The notes below the pieces were generated by a model. That model had not been told where the DNA came from. It made no database searches and saw only the letters and a list, made by a program, of their open reading frames with translations. A stretch of 23,421 bases of DNA, taken from positions 1-23,421 of the forward strand of contig CAYRSH010000024.1 of assembly GCA_964426895.1 (NCBI GenBank). The letters run 5' to 3'. This document shows positions 7,796 through 17,291 of the stretch, one piece after another; position 1 is the stretch's first letter, and each line of letters starts with the position of its first letter. The position numbers were made by a program, and so were the translations under genes. This DNA comes from Caldipriscus sp964426895. GTDB lineage: Bacteria; Hydrothermota; Hydrothermia; LBFQ01.

Positions 7796-8656
7796 ATGAG
7801 AATAGGGGTTATTGGAGGTTCGGGTTTTTACAACATTGAAGGGTATGACATCCTTGATATAAGGCACATAATAAAAACGCCTTGGGGAGAGCCATCCGCC
7901 GATTACATAATTGTGGGTAAGGACGGTTTTGAGTTTGTATTCTTGGCAAGGCATGGAAAGGATCATTCCATCCCACCGCATAAAATACCTTTTAGGGCAA
8001 ATATGTGGGGTTTCAGGCTTTTGGAGGTTGATAGAATCTTTGCAATATCCGCTGTTGGCTCAATGGACCCGAACATAGGAGTTGGTTCCATTGTGATACC
8101 CGATCAACTTATAGACTTCACGAGAACAAGGGGACAAATATCTTTTTACGATGGAAAATACACGCCTTCTGGGGAGTTTATGCATCCGGGCTTTGGTGAG
8201 GATAGGGTTTATAAGGCTTTAACGGAGAAAAAAGTTGTGCATATAGATGTTACCAATCCGTTTTGCCCACAGGGTAGAAAGGCCGCTTATGAGGTATTAT
8301 CCGAAAGGGGTTTAAATGTTATACCAAAGGGAACATATGTAGCAACGGAAGGGCCAAGGCTTGAAACCGCCGCGGAAATAAGGGCTTTTAGGGTTCTCGG
8401 TGGGGATATAGTGGGCATGACGGCCGTTCCAGAAGCCTTTCTCGCGAGAGAATTGGAAATATGTTATACATTGATAACCGTAATAACGAATATGGCCGCC
8501 GGAATATCTACCACGAAACTAACCACGGAAGAGGTTTTAGCCGTATCTTCAAGGTTAAAGCAGGAAATAATAAACGCTTTACCCGAAATAGTTAAAAGGT
8601 TACCCGAGGAAAGAGACCCCGAATGCGCCGAGGCTTTGAAAGGTGCTATAATGTAA
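7796..8656 (+). CDS. mtnP: MTAP-family nucleoside phosphorylase, probably 6-oxopurine/methylthioinosine specific
   Basis: The enzyme splits purine (methylthio)nucleosides with phosphate for salvage, in the cytoplasm. Family marks are GVIGGSGFY (4-12), RHGKDHSIPPHKIPFRAN (52-69), AVGSM (86-90), EGPRLET (185-191) and GMTAVPEAFLARE (207-219). True MTA phosphorylases carry an Asp-x-Asp in the base pocket (human D220/D222). Here the equivalent reads N232-M233-A234 in VITNMAAG, as in archaeal and pseudomonad relatives that act on 6-oxopurines such as methylthioinosine, inosine or guanosine. I infer that specificity; automatic annotation would say MTAP. At 286 residues it is normal or slightly long. 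It starts 7 nt after a -10 box and ends one base into the next gene (TAATG). Confidence 0.88.
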   Translation: MRIGVIGGSGFYNIEGYDILDIRHIIKTPWGEPSADYIIVGKDGFEFVFLARHGKDHSIPPHKIPFRANMWGFRLLEVDRIFAISAVGSMDPNIGVGSIVIPDQLIDFTRTRGQISFYDGKYTPSGEFMHPGFGEDRVYKALTEKKVVHIDVTNPFCPQGRKAAYEVLSERGLNVIPKGTYVATEGPRLETAAEIRAFRVLGGDIVGMTAVPEAFLARELEICYTLITVITNMAAGISTTKLTTEEVLAVSSRLKQEIINALPEIVKRLPEERDPECAEALKGAIM

Positions 8657-9105
8657 TGAAAAAATTAACCGTCGCCTTACTCTTAATATCCTGTACGGCA
8701 ACACCACCTTATATGGATGCGGAAAAGGTTGTGGAAGAGTATTTAACCGCCATTGAAAATGGGGATTTTAAAAAGGCCTATATGCTAATTGATGGCGTTT
8801 CACGGGGATTTACCCCTTACGACGACTTTGTAAAATACTGGAACGATTTTTTTAAAAGGTATGGAAAACCCTATAAACACACGATACACGATGTATCAAA
8901 AGAGGATAAATACGCCGTTGTTGAATATACCTGGCACTTTAAAAGATTGCCGGAAAACGATACGGCCATATTTTTGGATAGTAGGTCTTTTAGGCTTAGG
9001 TTGAGGTATGAATTTCGTCGGTGGGCGGTAAAGTTTAGAAAATACAGGATAATTAAAGAAACTCCAACGCCCTACGGGGTTGAAAGGGAAATAATAAAGG
9101 AGTGA
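8656..9105 (+). CDS. small lipoprotein, NTF2-like fold possible
   Basis: The start chosen is the ATG overlapping the phosphorylase stop (TAATG), because it gives a proper lipoprotein signal: MKK, a short hydrophobic run and the lipobox LLISC with Cys13. An in-frame ATG at 8623 would bury that signal behind 11 extra residues. The mature part of about 135 residues starts with AEKVVEEYLTAIENGDFKKA, a pattern common in DUF4878/NTF2-like periplasmic domains, and ends basic and beta-rich. It is probably anchored to a membrane facing the periplasm. It lies between the phosphorylase and an ABC exporter, so it could be an accessory of that exporter. I do not recognise a precise family. Confidence 0.7.
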   Translation: MKKLTVALLLISCTATPPYMDAEKVVEEYLTAIENGDFKKAYMLIDGVSRGFTPYDDFVKYWNDFFKRYGKPYKHTIHDVSKEDKYAVVEYTWHFKRLPENDTAIFLDSRSFRLRLRYEFRRWAVKFRKYRIIKETPTPYGVEREIIKE

Positions 9106-10805
9106 TGAAGATTTTAAAGCTTTTGATACCCCATTGGAAAAAGGTTTTGGCCGGATTTATTATACTTTTCGTTGTGGATTTGGGACAACTCGTAATACCT
9201 ATATTCATAAAAAACGCCGTTGATAGGTTATACTTGGGGAAGTTTTCGGAAGTTCCCATATGGGCTTTGTATATATTCTTGGTAGCAATAGCATTTTCAA
9301 TTCTCAGGTTCTTTTGGAGGATATTCTTTATAGGGACATCAAGGCTTATAGAAAGGGATATTAGGGGTGTTTTATACCAACATTTGCTAAAACTCCATCC
9401 CCATTACTTTAACTCCCTACAAACGGGGGATGTGATAGCCCTATTTACCAACGACTTACAGGCTATAAATATGGCTTTGGGTATGGGTTTGGTGGCAATA
9501 TCCGATTTCCTAATATACACTTCCTTTTCCATAATTGCCATGCTGATAATCTCTCCATTTCTAACCGCTATGGTTATAATACCCCTTCCATTCCTCGGAA
9601 TAGTTATGTTTTTCCTCGGGAGAAAGATACACAAACAATTTTTAAAGGTTCAAGATTATTTCGGTTATATTACCGAATGGATAAGGGATATAATATCGGG
9701 CATAAGGGTTGTTAAGGCTTATGATACCGAGGGCAAATTGGTGAAAAGGTATGAAGAAATATCTAAGGAATTCTTAGGCCTAAATGTGTTTATGGGGGTT
9801 CTTGATGGCGTATTTAACTCCGCTATATTCCTATTGGCCTATTTATCCACGGCTATATTGCTCCTCGTTGGTGGAAGTATGACCACAACGGGAAGGATAA
9901 CCCTCGGCGATTATGTTGCCTTTGGCAGTTATATAGGGATGATGATATGGCCTATGATGGCCTTGGGATGGTTTGCCAACCTAATACAGCGTGGGAATGC
10001 CTCTTATGACAGGATTCTTAACTTCCTTAAAGTGAAGCCCGAAATAGGTGAAGGTGGAAAAATAAACATAGACGATTTTGAATATTTGGAAACCCGTTCT
10101 TTAACATTTTCAATTGGGGATAAGCAAATTATAAAAGGCATAAACTTTGAGGTGAGGAGGGGAGAGTTTGTAGGTATTACGGGGCCCACAGGTTCCGGAA
10201 AGAGTGTGTTTTTACATCTACTGGCGAGGTTTTATAATCCCACAGGTGGAGAAATTCTTATAAACGGTTTTTCTTGGGAAGAAGTATCAACAAAGTCCAT
10301 AAGGGAACATATACTCTTACTCCCACAGGAACCCTTTATATTCTCCCTTAGCATACGGGAAAACCTCTTGTTGGCAAACCCAAGGGCGGATGAGGATAAA
10401 ATGTGGTGGGCTTTGGAAATGGCAAACTTATCAGAAGATATTAAATCTTTCCCAAAGGGTTTGGATACACTAATAGGTGAAAGGGGTTATTCACTTTCCG
10501 GAGGGCAAAGGCAAAGGCTTATGTTAGCAATGGCATTTTTAAGCGATGCCGAATTAATCCTTTTGGACGAATCCCTATCCGCCCTTGATTCGCACACGGA
10601 GAAGGAGGTTGTTAAAAACCTTAAAAATTTGGGTAAAACGATTGTTTTGGTTTCCCACAGGATTTCATCACTTATGGATTGCGATAGGATATATGTGTTC
10701 CATGAAGGTAGGGTTGCGGAAGTTGGGAATTTTGAGGAATTGATAAGCCTCAACGGACTGTTTGCTTTGTTATACAACGCCCAAAAGGAAGGTATATTGG
10801 TTTAA
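9105..10805 (+). CDS. ABC transporter, fused membrane and ATPase domains (exporter type)
   Basis: 566 residues. The N-terminal half (about 1-310) is a six-helix exporter membrane domain. The C-terminal ATPase has Walker A GPTGSGKS (360-367), a Q-loop in LLLPQEPFIFSLSIREN, the signature LSGGQRQR (464-471), Walker B LILLDES with catalytic Glu489, and a switch His in VSHRIS. Such half-transporters dimerise and export lipids, peptides or drugs; the substrate is not evident. The ATG at 9105 overlaps the lipoprotein stop as TGATG. A GTG one codon earlier (9102) is an alternative. An AAAGGAG lies at 9096-9102, very close to the start. The gene ends 4 nt from the convergent SPFH gene, with no hairpin between. 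Confidence 0.93.
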   Translation: MKILKLLIPHWKKVLAGFIILFVVDLGQLVIPIFIKNAVDRLYLGKFSEVPIWALYIFLVAIAFSILRFFWRIFFIGTSRLIERDIRGVLYQHLLKLHPHYFNSLQTGDVIALFTNDLQAINMALGMGLVAISDFLIYTSFSIIAMLIISPFLTAMVIIPLPFLGIVMFFLGRKIHKQFLKVQDYFGYITEWIRDIISGIRVVKAYDTEGKLVKRYEEISKEFLGLNVFMGVLDGVFNSAIFLLAYLSTAILLLVGGSMTTTGRITLGDYVAFGSYIGMMIWPMMALGWFANLIQRGNASYDRILNFLKVKPEIGEGGKINIDDFEYLETRSLTFSIGDKQIIKGINFEVRRGEFVGITGPTGSGKSVFLHLLARFYNPTGGEILINGFSWEEVSTKSIREHILLLPQEPFIFSLSIRENLLLANPRADEDKMWWALEMANLSEDIKSFPKGLDTLIGERGYSLSGGQRQRLMLAMAFLSDAELILLDESLSALDSHTEKEVVKNLKNLGKTIVLVSHRISSLMDCDRIYVFHEGRVAEVGNFEELISLNGLFALLYNAQKEGILV

Positions 10806-10809
10806 AATC

Positions 10810-11622
10810 TCACCTAACATTTAAAAGGGGTGTTAATTTTTGGTCATAAGGTGCTACGATAATTGTGTTATTTTGGCTCTTTGCGAATTCCCGTAATATC
10901 TCCAAATACTTCCAAGTCAGGTATTGATTTGTCAGTTGTTTTGCTATGATTTTTTGGGCTTCCGCAATTCCTTCGGCCTCTATCTTTTTTCTTTCCGCTT
11001 CTAACCTTTCCCTTTCTATTATATACTTCATCCTTTCCGCTTCTTGTTGTGCTATCTGTTTTTGCTCAATGGCTTCCAAAAACCTCTGGGGAAACCTTAT
11101 TTTCCTTACATATACATCCATCACCTTAATCCTGTTTTCCTTACCCAAAGCCTTTATAACCCTATCCCTCAAAAGTTCCGAAAACTTTTCCCTCATAGAG
11201 TATATATCACTTGTGTTATAAAAGGATACCGCATCTCTAACCTCCGATCTAACTGCGGGTATTAAAAACTTCCTTTCAACGGTTTCCGGTAGGGGTAGTC
11301 CGTAATCAACTGCCAAATCCGCCGCTTTATCGCTTTTTATTATATACCTTACGGTTAATTCCACAAGCACGGGCAAACCATCCTTGCTTAGAGCCTCAAT
11401 TGGGTCCAAACCCTTCTCCCCCTTCTCCTCGGATACAAAGTCCAAAGTCAAGTTGTATGAAGGCACCTTTATTATACCCTGAACTCCTGGTATGAAAAAG
11501 TGTATTCCGGGGTTTAACTCGTTTGAATCTATAACACCGAAATTCGTCTTTATACCCACCTCACCCGAATTTATCTGCGCACACGATGTTAAAAGAAATA
11601 AAATCAAAAAGTCCCTTTTCAT
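10810..11622 (-). CDS. SPFH/prohibitin-like protein with a lipoprotein signal
   Basis: 270 residues. An SPFH (Band 7) domain runs from about 20 to 195, opening with INSGEVGIKTNFGVID and NPGIHFFIPGVQGIIKV. A long alanine/glutamate-rich helix follows (about 185-235, AERMKYIIERERLEAERKK), as in prohibitins, which form large ring or cage assemblies on membranes. Prohibitins normally have an N-terminal transmembrane helix; here the N-terminus is instead a lipoprotein signal with lipobox LLTSC (Cys14). That predicts lipid anchoring facing the periplasm. It stands alone with its own -10 box 8 nt before the ATG. It may organise a membrane protease or complex, as HflKC does with FtsH, but no such partner is adjacent. 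Confidence 0.88.
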   Translation of the reverse strand: MKRDFLILFLLTSCAQINSGEVGIKTNFGVIDSNELNPGIHFFIPGVQGIIKVPSYNLTLDFVSEEKGEKGLDPIEALSKDGLPVLVELTVRYIIKSDKAADLAVDYGLPLPETVERKFLIPAVRSEVRDAVSFYNTSDIYSMREKFSELLRDRVIKALGKENRIKVMDVYVRKIRFPQRFLEAIEQKQIAQQEAERMKYIIERERLEAERKKIEAEGIAEAQKIIAKQLTNQYLTWKYLEILREFAKSQNNTIIVAPYDQKLTPLLNVR

Positions 11623-11630
11623 AAACGGAG

Positions 11631-11636
11631 ATTATA
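11631..11636 (-). promoter_or_regulatory. -10 box of the SPFH lipoprotein gene, leaderless geometry
   Basis: On the minus strand this reads TATAAT, ending 8 nt before the ATG at 11622. No ribosome site lies between them and no clear -35 is seen. Confidence 0.55.
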
Positions 11637-11795
11637 CATATGATTTGATGGCAGGGTAGGGCAACCTTAGTCGGGGAGTATTCGGCAAATATGGGGATGA
11701 GTTATGCGGTAGGATGTATCACTCCGCCAACGGATTATTATCATACGGATGGGTGAAAGGCTATTACCCGATTTTTAACAAAAGGATTTATAGAT

Positions 11796-14700
11796 TTAAA
11801 AGTTTATCTTCACATCAACCCTTAACTCGTTTGATTTTGAACCCGTTGTGGTTTTTCTATCATAGGAATAACTCCTTGAATAAACAAATGTGGCATCAAC
11901 CGCATTGCTAAAAGAGTATGTTGCGGATAAACTGAAAGAGTATCTCGTTCTATCCGAAAGATTATTCACCTCCGGGTATTCAAAACCTCCTATCGGGTCA
12001 TATTTGTAGTTGATCGCATCGGACCTTGAAGAATTTATTGAATATGTTAGGGATAGTACGAGCATATTTTTCAAGGAAAGCAAATTGCTTTTTGACCACG
12101 GGAGTTTAAAACCTCCAAAGCTGTTTATAGTATGTGAGGCCGTAATGTCTATGTTTGTTTGAATATCCCTTGTGCCAGATTTAAATGTTAATAACTGCTC
12201 GTTTTCGCTAAGTGTTCTCGTGTATGTTATGTTCAAACTTGAACCGGAACTTAAAATTAAGTTGGGGGATACCGATACGGTTGTTGATATCCTTTTATCG
12301 TATGAACTATCCGGAGGGGTGGGGGGATAATATGTAAAGGTGTTATCCTTTGAAAATGAAAGGTTTGCGCTTGAAGATGTTATAAACTTGATGGATGATA
12401 TAAAGGGTATTTTTGCCAAAGATACGGTTATATCCGGAAACCTCGTGTTGTTGGTTATTGATTGCCTAACCTTCGTATAAGAAAATGTCCTTGAAAAGGA
12501 ATACCTCGGTTGCAAACTCAAATCCCAAAAGTTTATACCGGTATTTACATCCACCGCATTACGCTCCGTCCAAGTATTTGCAAAACTGTCCAAGGATATA
12601 CCGGCATTCGGGTCGTTTGTTATACCCAATCTATACCTCCAATCCGCCCTGCGTTGAACCAGATTAAACCTTGAATTCCTTGAAAAACTGTAAGTTATCC
12701 TCATATTGTTCCAGAACTGTGAAATCTTGTCAAGGCCGTATAGTATTGTATGTAATGGTCCAGCCGTTTGTAAAGATGTATCCTTACTTTCATCCCTCAA
12801 AGAACCTATTTTTGAAAGGAGTTGCCCGTGGAAAATAGAAAACGAAGCCTGAACATTTAAGTTTTCGTCAAGGTTTCTAACATCAAGCTGGGGGAAAGGT
12901 CTTATCTCCAAGGAATGGTTTTCGTTGTATGTATGCGAATATGAGAATCCGGGTTGTAATATGAATATTTGCGGGAGGTTTAAACTACCCGAATACCTCT
13001 CACCATAGGAAGACTCGTATCCGAGCAGGGAGTCCCTTTTACTCTTGAAAAGCGTATCGTACCTGTAATCCCCCGTCCTTGATATTCCATAACTTAGAGT
13101 TAAAAGTCCGGGTAATAAGTTGTAGTTTATATCTCCGGAGAAATTACCATTCTTTACCACCGTTGTGGTTGGAGAACCCAATATAAACCTCCTACTGTAA
13201 TCCCTGTTGTATGTGTAGGAGAAACTGTAAGAGGGTAGTGGATAAATTATCCTATTGAAGAGTTTAAATTCCACCCTCGGATTATAAGAGTAAGAAACCC
13301 TATAATTCTCCTTGAAGGAAGTATCCCTAACCTCAGGCCCATTTGTTGATGATGAGCTGAAAGAGTTTGAAAAGTTCCAAGCGTCCAAAAAAACCCTACC
13401 CAAAAGGGATTTTGAACCGGTTTTCTTAAAAGACCATCCTAAGGATTTGCTTTCCGAAGTGGTGATATACAGGTTTTTCTCATAGTTCGTTTTTATCGGT
13501 ACATCCAAACCGGGCTTATACTTTGGTAATTGGTTCCCCCTACTGTAAGAAACGGTTATGGGAGCGGTTAAACCCCAAGAGGATGGTAAAAACCTATGCG
13601 AGTTTAGGGTAGCGGTAATGTTATATGACCTCTTATCGTAGGTGTTTCTTTGTATTGCCGACTGCGCAAAATCAACCTGTTCCATTTGTCCGTTCGCCGT
13701 TAATGAAAACAGATCGGAAAGTTTAAAGTTTATGTTTATCTTCCCAGCATTTGCGGATGTTCTAACCGGATCCGTTAATCTCAACTCGTTAATCCAAACT
13801 ATCCCCGAATTCCTTGTACTCCCATCGTTTTCAACCCCAAGCCAGAAAAACCTTACATCAAAAATGTTTGGATTGCCTTTAACCCCCAATGTTCCATTAC
13901 TCCTATACCCCGTTGTTGATGATGTGGAATCCTTAAACCTCACCAACTCCTCCAAGTTTATTTTAACTTCCTGCCAATCACCACTTTTAACCTTGTACTT
14001 ATACTCGTAAAAGTTTAAACTATCCGTCCCAAACCTTATTATAACCTTCGGCATATAACCGCTAACACCCTTAACCCAAAAGGAAACGGAGTTGTAGTTT
14101 ATAAAGTTTAAACTCTGGGTTAATGATTTCCTCGCCAACGCGTACTCCCCCGGTGCAAAATCGTGAAATTCCATTACAAGGGAACCCTCATCCTCCAACT
14201 TTCCCGTTGTTATATCCCTCTGCAATTTGTCCTCAACACCCGGGGGCGATGTATATCCCGGCGTGGTTTTCCTACTAACAAACCCCAAAACGAACTTTTG
14301 AGTGGTATCCGTTGTATCAACCTTCACCCCCTCATTTACCCAATCGCTTCCCCCTATCCCGAGATTAACTATGTAAAGAGTATCCGTTTTATCAAATCCT
14401 ACCCAAGTTATGCGTATATACCTTATCCTTTCAAGGGTTGGTGTTCCAACCTTGTAATTGGGCTTTTTCAAAGGTATTCTAAACTGTTTCCACCCGTTGT
14501 ATTCGCTTATGGGTGTCATGTTATCAATGTCAAAAACATATGTGAAATACCTCTCGTATTTGTTTAATGTTCCGTCTTTATCCAAATCCTCGGTATCAAG
14601 TCTCCCGTTTCCCTCAAACCCATCCATAGGGGAAAAGTCCGAGTTCCTCAAATCGGAGATGTACGCGTAGTCGTCATTACCCCAATCGCTACTACTCCCG

Positions 14701-17291
14701 CAACCCGCCTTATCATCACCCTTTACACCGTCAAAGCCCGTATCCTCCTTATCACCGCTTAAAAGGAAATCCCCATCCTTATCCTCCGTATTAAGCGTAT
14801 CTAAGCCCCTGATTTTTCCTCTACAATCCCTAAAAAGCATGTCCTCCGGTATATCCGTTCCGAAATCAACTATAACCCTTCCGTGCCCTCTGGCATACAA
14901 TTCCAAGTATTCCTTTTCCAAATAATTATAACCGTTTTCGTTTATAAGCCTCATAAGGGTTGTCCAGTGGGGTAATCCGTCGGTTTTTGGACGGGCAACA
15001 ATTATCATAACCTTTTCCCTATCATTTACTTCCGTTGGGTCAAGGTTTGGGTATATCTGCCCCTTTGTGAATAAATTTGCCGTTGAAACCCAAGAGGTTT
15101 TTATTGCATAATAGTTTGTATCCGCCGAAAGGGAATCTATCCTCGGCCAAGAACCCGGATACCACCTTATATATTCGTCCGCAAACTCTTCAAGGTTTGA
15201 AGCCCCCCTGTCAAAATCGTCTATATAGGCCTCTCCCCTTGTGTTCGGATTTGGAAAGGATCTTGCGATTTCCCCCTCAACCGAAAGATTACTCTTCTGC
15301 TCCAATGATAGGAAGGTGTATCTGTTTAAAAAGGAGTTCAAATAATCCATCGTATGGTTTATCTTTCCGTCAAGGGATAAAACCTTATAACTCGTGGGTT
15401 CAAAACCAACCGCGGGCCTAAGGTATGATGATGCCAAGGATTTTGATATATAATTCAAGTGAAATTTCGCATTTTCCGAAAGGTCAAATGTTGAAGATAA
15501 TGCTATTATCCCCTTATTTCCCCCTCCAAAAATGTCATAACTCCTATAATTTACCTTTAATTCCGTGTTGGGTGGGAGGTCGGTTTTCAGTATTCTTATC
15601 TTTCCAGAAAAGTAATCAACCGTGTAATCAACATTTTCGGTTAATTTTTGCCCATTTGCGAATATCTCAACCGAACCCTCAACCAAACCAAACCCCAATG
15701 TTATATCTTTTTGGGGTTTCTCAAAGGACACCACGATGTAATAAAGGTCCCTGTGGCTTGTGGGTATATCCTGCAAACTGACCATATAAATCAGGCTATC
15801 CCTGTCTTTTAAGGAGGAATCGGCAAATGGCCAAAACTTTGGTATAAATAGGTAGCCGTTATACTTGTCAAGTATCCTAAAAGGAACCCCGTTTACCTGA
15901 ACATAGTCGTCCGCAAACCCGTCTTGATTGTTGTCTATGCCCAAGATTTTTGTGAAGGGTATGCCGTCTTGGGAGTTTGGGTCGGTACTCGTACTCGGCA
16001 AATCCCGAAAAATATCCACCTTTACAGCCGAAACCGTGGTATCAATGTCTCCCGGAAGCCTATAAGCGTATTTAACTTCGTATGAGTTTATCTCTACCGC
16101 GCAAAATATAGATGTATCCGATAGGGTGGTGCGGTTTCGCTTTAAAAGGAGCATTTTTATTGGGTTTAAGCTGTCCGGATTCTGTGGGATATTACCTATC
16201 CTTACCGTATCCGAACCCTTAACAAGGGTTATAACCGCCCCAAGCCACCAATCCCCACCGGGAGGGTTTAGGATCTCAACAACACTTCCACCTACGGATG
16301 TAATGAAGTCTTGACCGGGTGTTAATTCCTTCCACCTACCAAACTTTACGCATACGCTCGTATCCGGCCAAGTGGTATCCGCCCTAAAATAGGCCTTACC
16401 GTATGTATAAACATCGTTTGGAGGGGGTGATGTGGTGTAATATAACCTAATGTCGGTTATTGTATAGTTTTCGGGGTCGGGAACGAATAGGGATATGGGG
16501 ATATAAAAGAACCTATCCCTAACATAATCCCTCGCGTATATGGTGTCCGTTATTATTTGTGATTGTAGGGTAAAAACCTTGGTTTGGCTCACACCCCTCT
16601 CCCTCGTCGCCAAGAAAACCACCTTTGAAGGCCCAAAACCGAATTTCCCCTTTAACCCGAATAAACCCGCCCCAGCACCTATGGAGGTATATGAAGTTGT
16701 GGGAAAGCCCGAAGCGTCTATATCCCCAGCCTCCAAACTCTGGACTATATCGTCATCCGTACCCGTATACGATAGTTTTACCTGATTTCTTGAAAAATCC
16801 GTTGCCTCCGAATTGTGCGTGACGGTGACCTTCAACCTATCGGTTATCTGTCCGGTTATATTAACATTCAATGTTTGCTTCATTTGGAGTTGGGGTATAT
16901 CGGATGATACCGTATCGTATTTACCCCCAAATATATAACTGTCCTGCCTACCACCGAGGCTTATCGTTTGATTACCCGTTAAAGATACCTTACTAACCCC
17001 CTCTCCCAAAAACCTCCACCTTGAAGGTATATAAACCGGTACGGTTATATCCGGTATTAAGCCACCACCCGCGGATAGTGATGTATCCGATTTTTTTAAC
17101 TCCTCCTCTTTAACGCTTTTTAGCAACCTCAACCCAAAAAAGTCTTCATAAGTATAAACCCTTACCGTATCGGCATACCCGTTATACCTAAGTTTTTCGT
17201 ATATATAGGTTGAATCATAGCCCCATTCCTGCCCAAAGATTTCCCTAACCAACTTCTCCGAGAAATCGGTATATGCCAAGAATATAATCAC
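11796..17291 (-). CDS. sprA: SprA-family giant outer-membrane protein (type IX secretion translocon)
   Basis: 1831 residues. In Bacteroidota SprA/Sov is the 36-stranded barrel through which type IX cargo leaves the cell. The N-terminal third has the SprA_N pattern: LNVNITGQITDRLKVTVTHN (near residue 145), then KLSYTGTDDDIVQSLEAGDI. The middle carries WINELRLTD and GNPNIFDVRFFWLG segments. An Asp-rich region (about 825-910, DLDKDGTLNKYE) looks calcium-binding and is bracketed by two cysteines near 823 and 863. The last 700 residues alternate in short aromatic beta strands and end in Phe, a typical outer-membrane barrel terminus. Homologues in Bacteroidota are often near 2400 residues. The GTG start overlaps the upstream stop (GTGA), but the signal peptide is unusually short (see findings). 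Confidence 0.9.
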   Translation of the reverse strand: MIIFLAYTDFSEKLVREIFGQEWGYDSTYIYEKLRYNGYADTVRVYTYEDFFGLRLLKSVKEEELKKSDTSLSAGGGLIPDITVPVYIPSRWRFLGEGVSKVSLTGNQTISLGGRQDSYIFGGKYDTVSSDIPQLQMKQTLNVNITGQITDRLKVTVTHNSEATDFSRNQVKLSYTGTDDDIVQSLEAGDIDASGFPTTSYTSIGAGAGLFGLKGKFGFGPSKVVFLATRERGVSQTKVFTLQSQIITDTIYARDYVRDRFFYIPISLFVPDPENYTITDIRLYYTTSPPPNDVYTYGKAYFRADTTWPDTSVCVKFGRWKELTPGQDFITSVGGSVVEILNPPGGDWWLGAVITLVKGSDTVRIGNIPQNPDSLNPIKMLLLKRNRTTLSDTSIFCAVEINSYEVKYAYRLPGDIDTTVSAVKVDIFRDLPSTSTDPNSQDGIPFTKILGIDNNQDGFADDYVQVNGVPFRILDKYNGYLFIPKFWPFADSSLKDRDSLIYMVSLQDIPTSHRDLYYIVVSFEKPQKDITLGFGLVEGSVEIFANGQKLTENVDYTVDYFSGKIRILKTDLPPNTELKVNYRSYDIFGGGNKGIIALSSTFDLSENAKFHLNYISKSLASSYLRPAVGFEPTSYKVLSLDGKINHTMDYLNSFLNRYTFLSLEQKSNLSVEGEIARSFPNPNTRGEAYIDDFDRGASNLEEFADEYIRWYPGSWPRIDSLSADTNYYAIKTSWVSTANLFTKGQIYPNLDPTEVNDREKVMIIVARPKTDGLPHWTTLMRLINENGYNYLEKEYLELYARGHGRVIVDFGTDIPEDMLFRDCRGKIRGLDTLNTEDKDGDFLLSGDKEDTGFDGVKGDDKAGCGSSSDWGNDDYAYISDLRNSDFSPMDGFEGNGRLDTEDLDKDGTLNKYERYFTYVFDIDNMTPISEYNGWKQFRIPLKKPNYKVGTPTLERIRYIRITWVGFDKTDTLYIVNLGIGGSDWVNEGVKVDTTDTTQKFVLGFVSRKTTPGYTSPPGVEDKLQRDITTGKLEDEGSLVMEFHDFAPGEYALARKSLTQSLNFINYNSVSFWVKGVSGYMPKVIIRFGTDSLNFYEYKYKVKSGDWQEVKINLEELVRFKDSTSSTTGYRSNGTLGVKGNPNIFDVRFFWLGVENDGSTRNSGIVWINELRLTDPVRTSANAGKININFKLSDLFSLTANGQMEQVDFAQSAIQRNTYDKRSYNITATLNSHRFLPSSWGLTAPITVSYSRGNQLPKYKPGLDVPIKTNYEKNLYITTSESKSLGWSFKKTGSKSLLGRVFLDAWNFSNSFSSSSTNGPEVRDTSFKENYRVSYSYNPRVEFKLFNRIIYPLPSYSFSYTYNRDYSRRFILGSPTTTVVKNGNFSGDINYNLLPGLLTLSYGISRTGDYRYDTLFKSKRDSLLGYESSYGERYSGSLNLPQIFILQPGFSYSHTYNENHSLEIRPFPQLDVRNLDENLNVQASFSIFHGQLLSKIGSLRDESKDTSLQTAGPLHTILYGLDKISQFWNNMRITYSFSRNSRFNLVQRRADWRYRLGITNDPNAGISLDSFANTWTERNAVDVNTGINFWDLSLQPRYSFSRTFSYTKVRQSITNNTRFPDITVSLAKIPFISSIKFITSSSANLSFSKDNTFTYYPPTPPDSSYDKRISTTVSVSPNLILSSGSSLNITYTRTLSENEQLLTFKSGTRDIQTNIDITASHTINSFGGFKLPWSKSNLLSLKNMLVLSLTYSINSSRSDAINYKYDPIGGFEYPEVNNLSDRTRYSFSLSATYSFSNAVDATFVYSRSYSYDRKTTTGSKSNELRVDVKINF

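Noticed and set aside
10800..10815. Terminator between the convergent ABC and SPFH genes
   Set aside because: The 4-nt gap and flanks show no stable inverted repeat with a T run.
12485..16822. Several plus-strand open frames of 60-134 codons inside sprA
   Set aside because: They are antisense to a continuous 1831-codon gene with clear homology, lack ribosome sites and have odd composition (runs of Pro/Ser/Leu).
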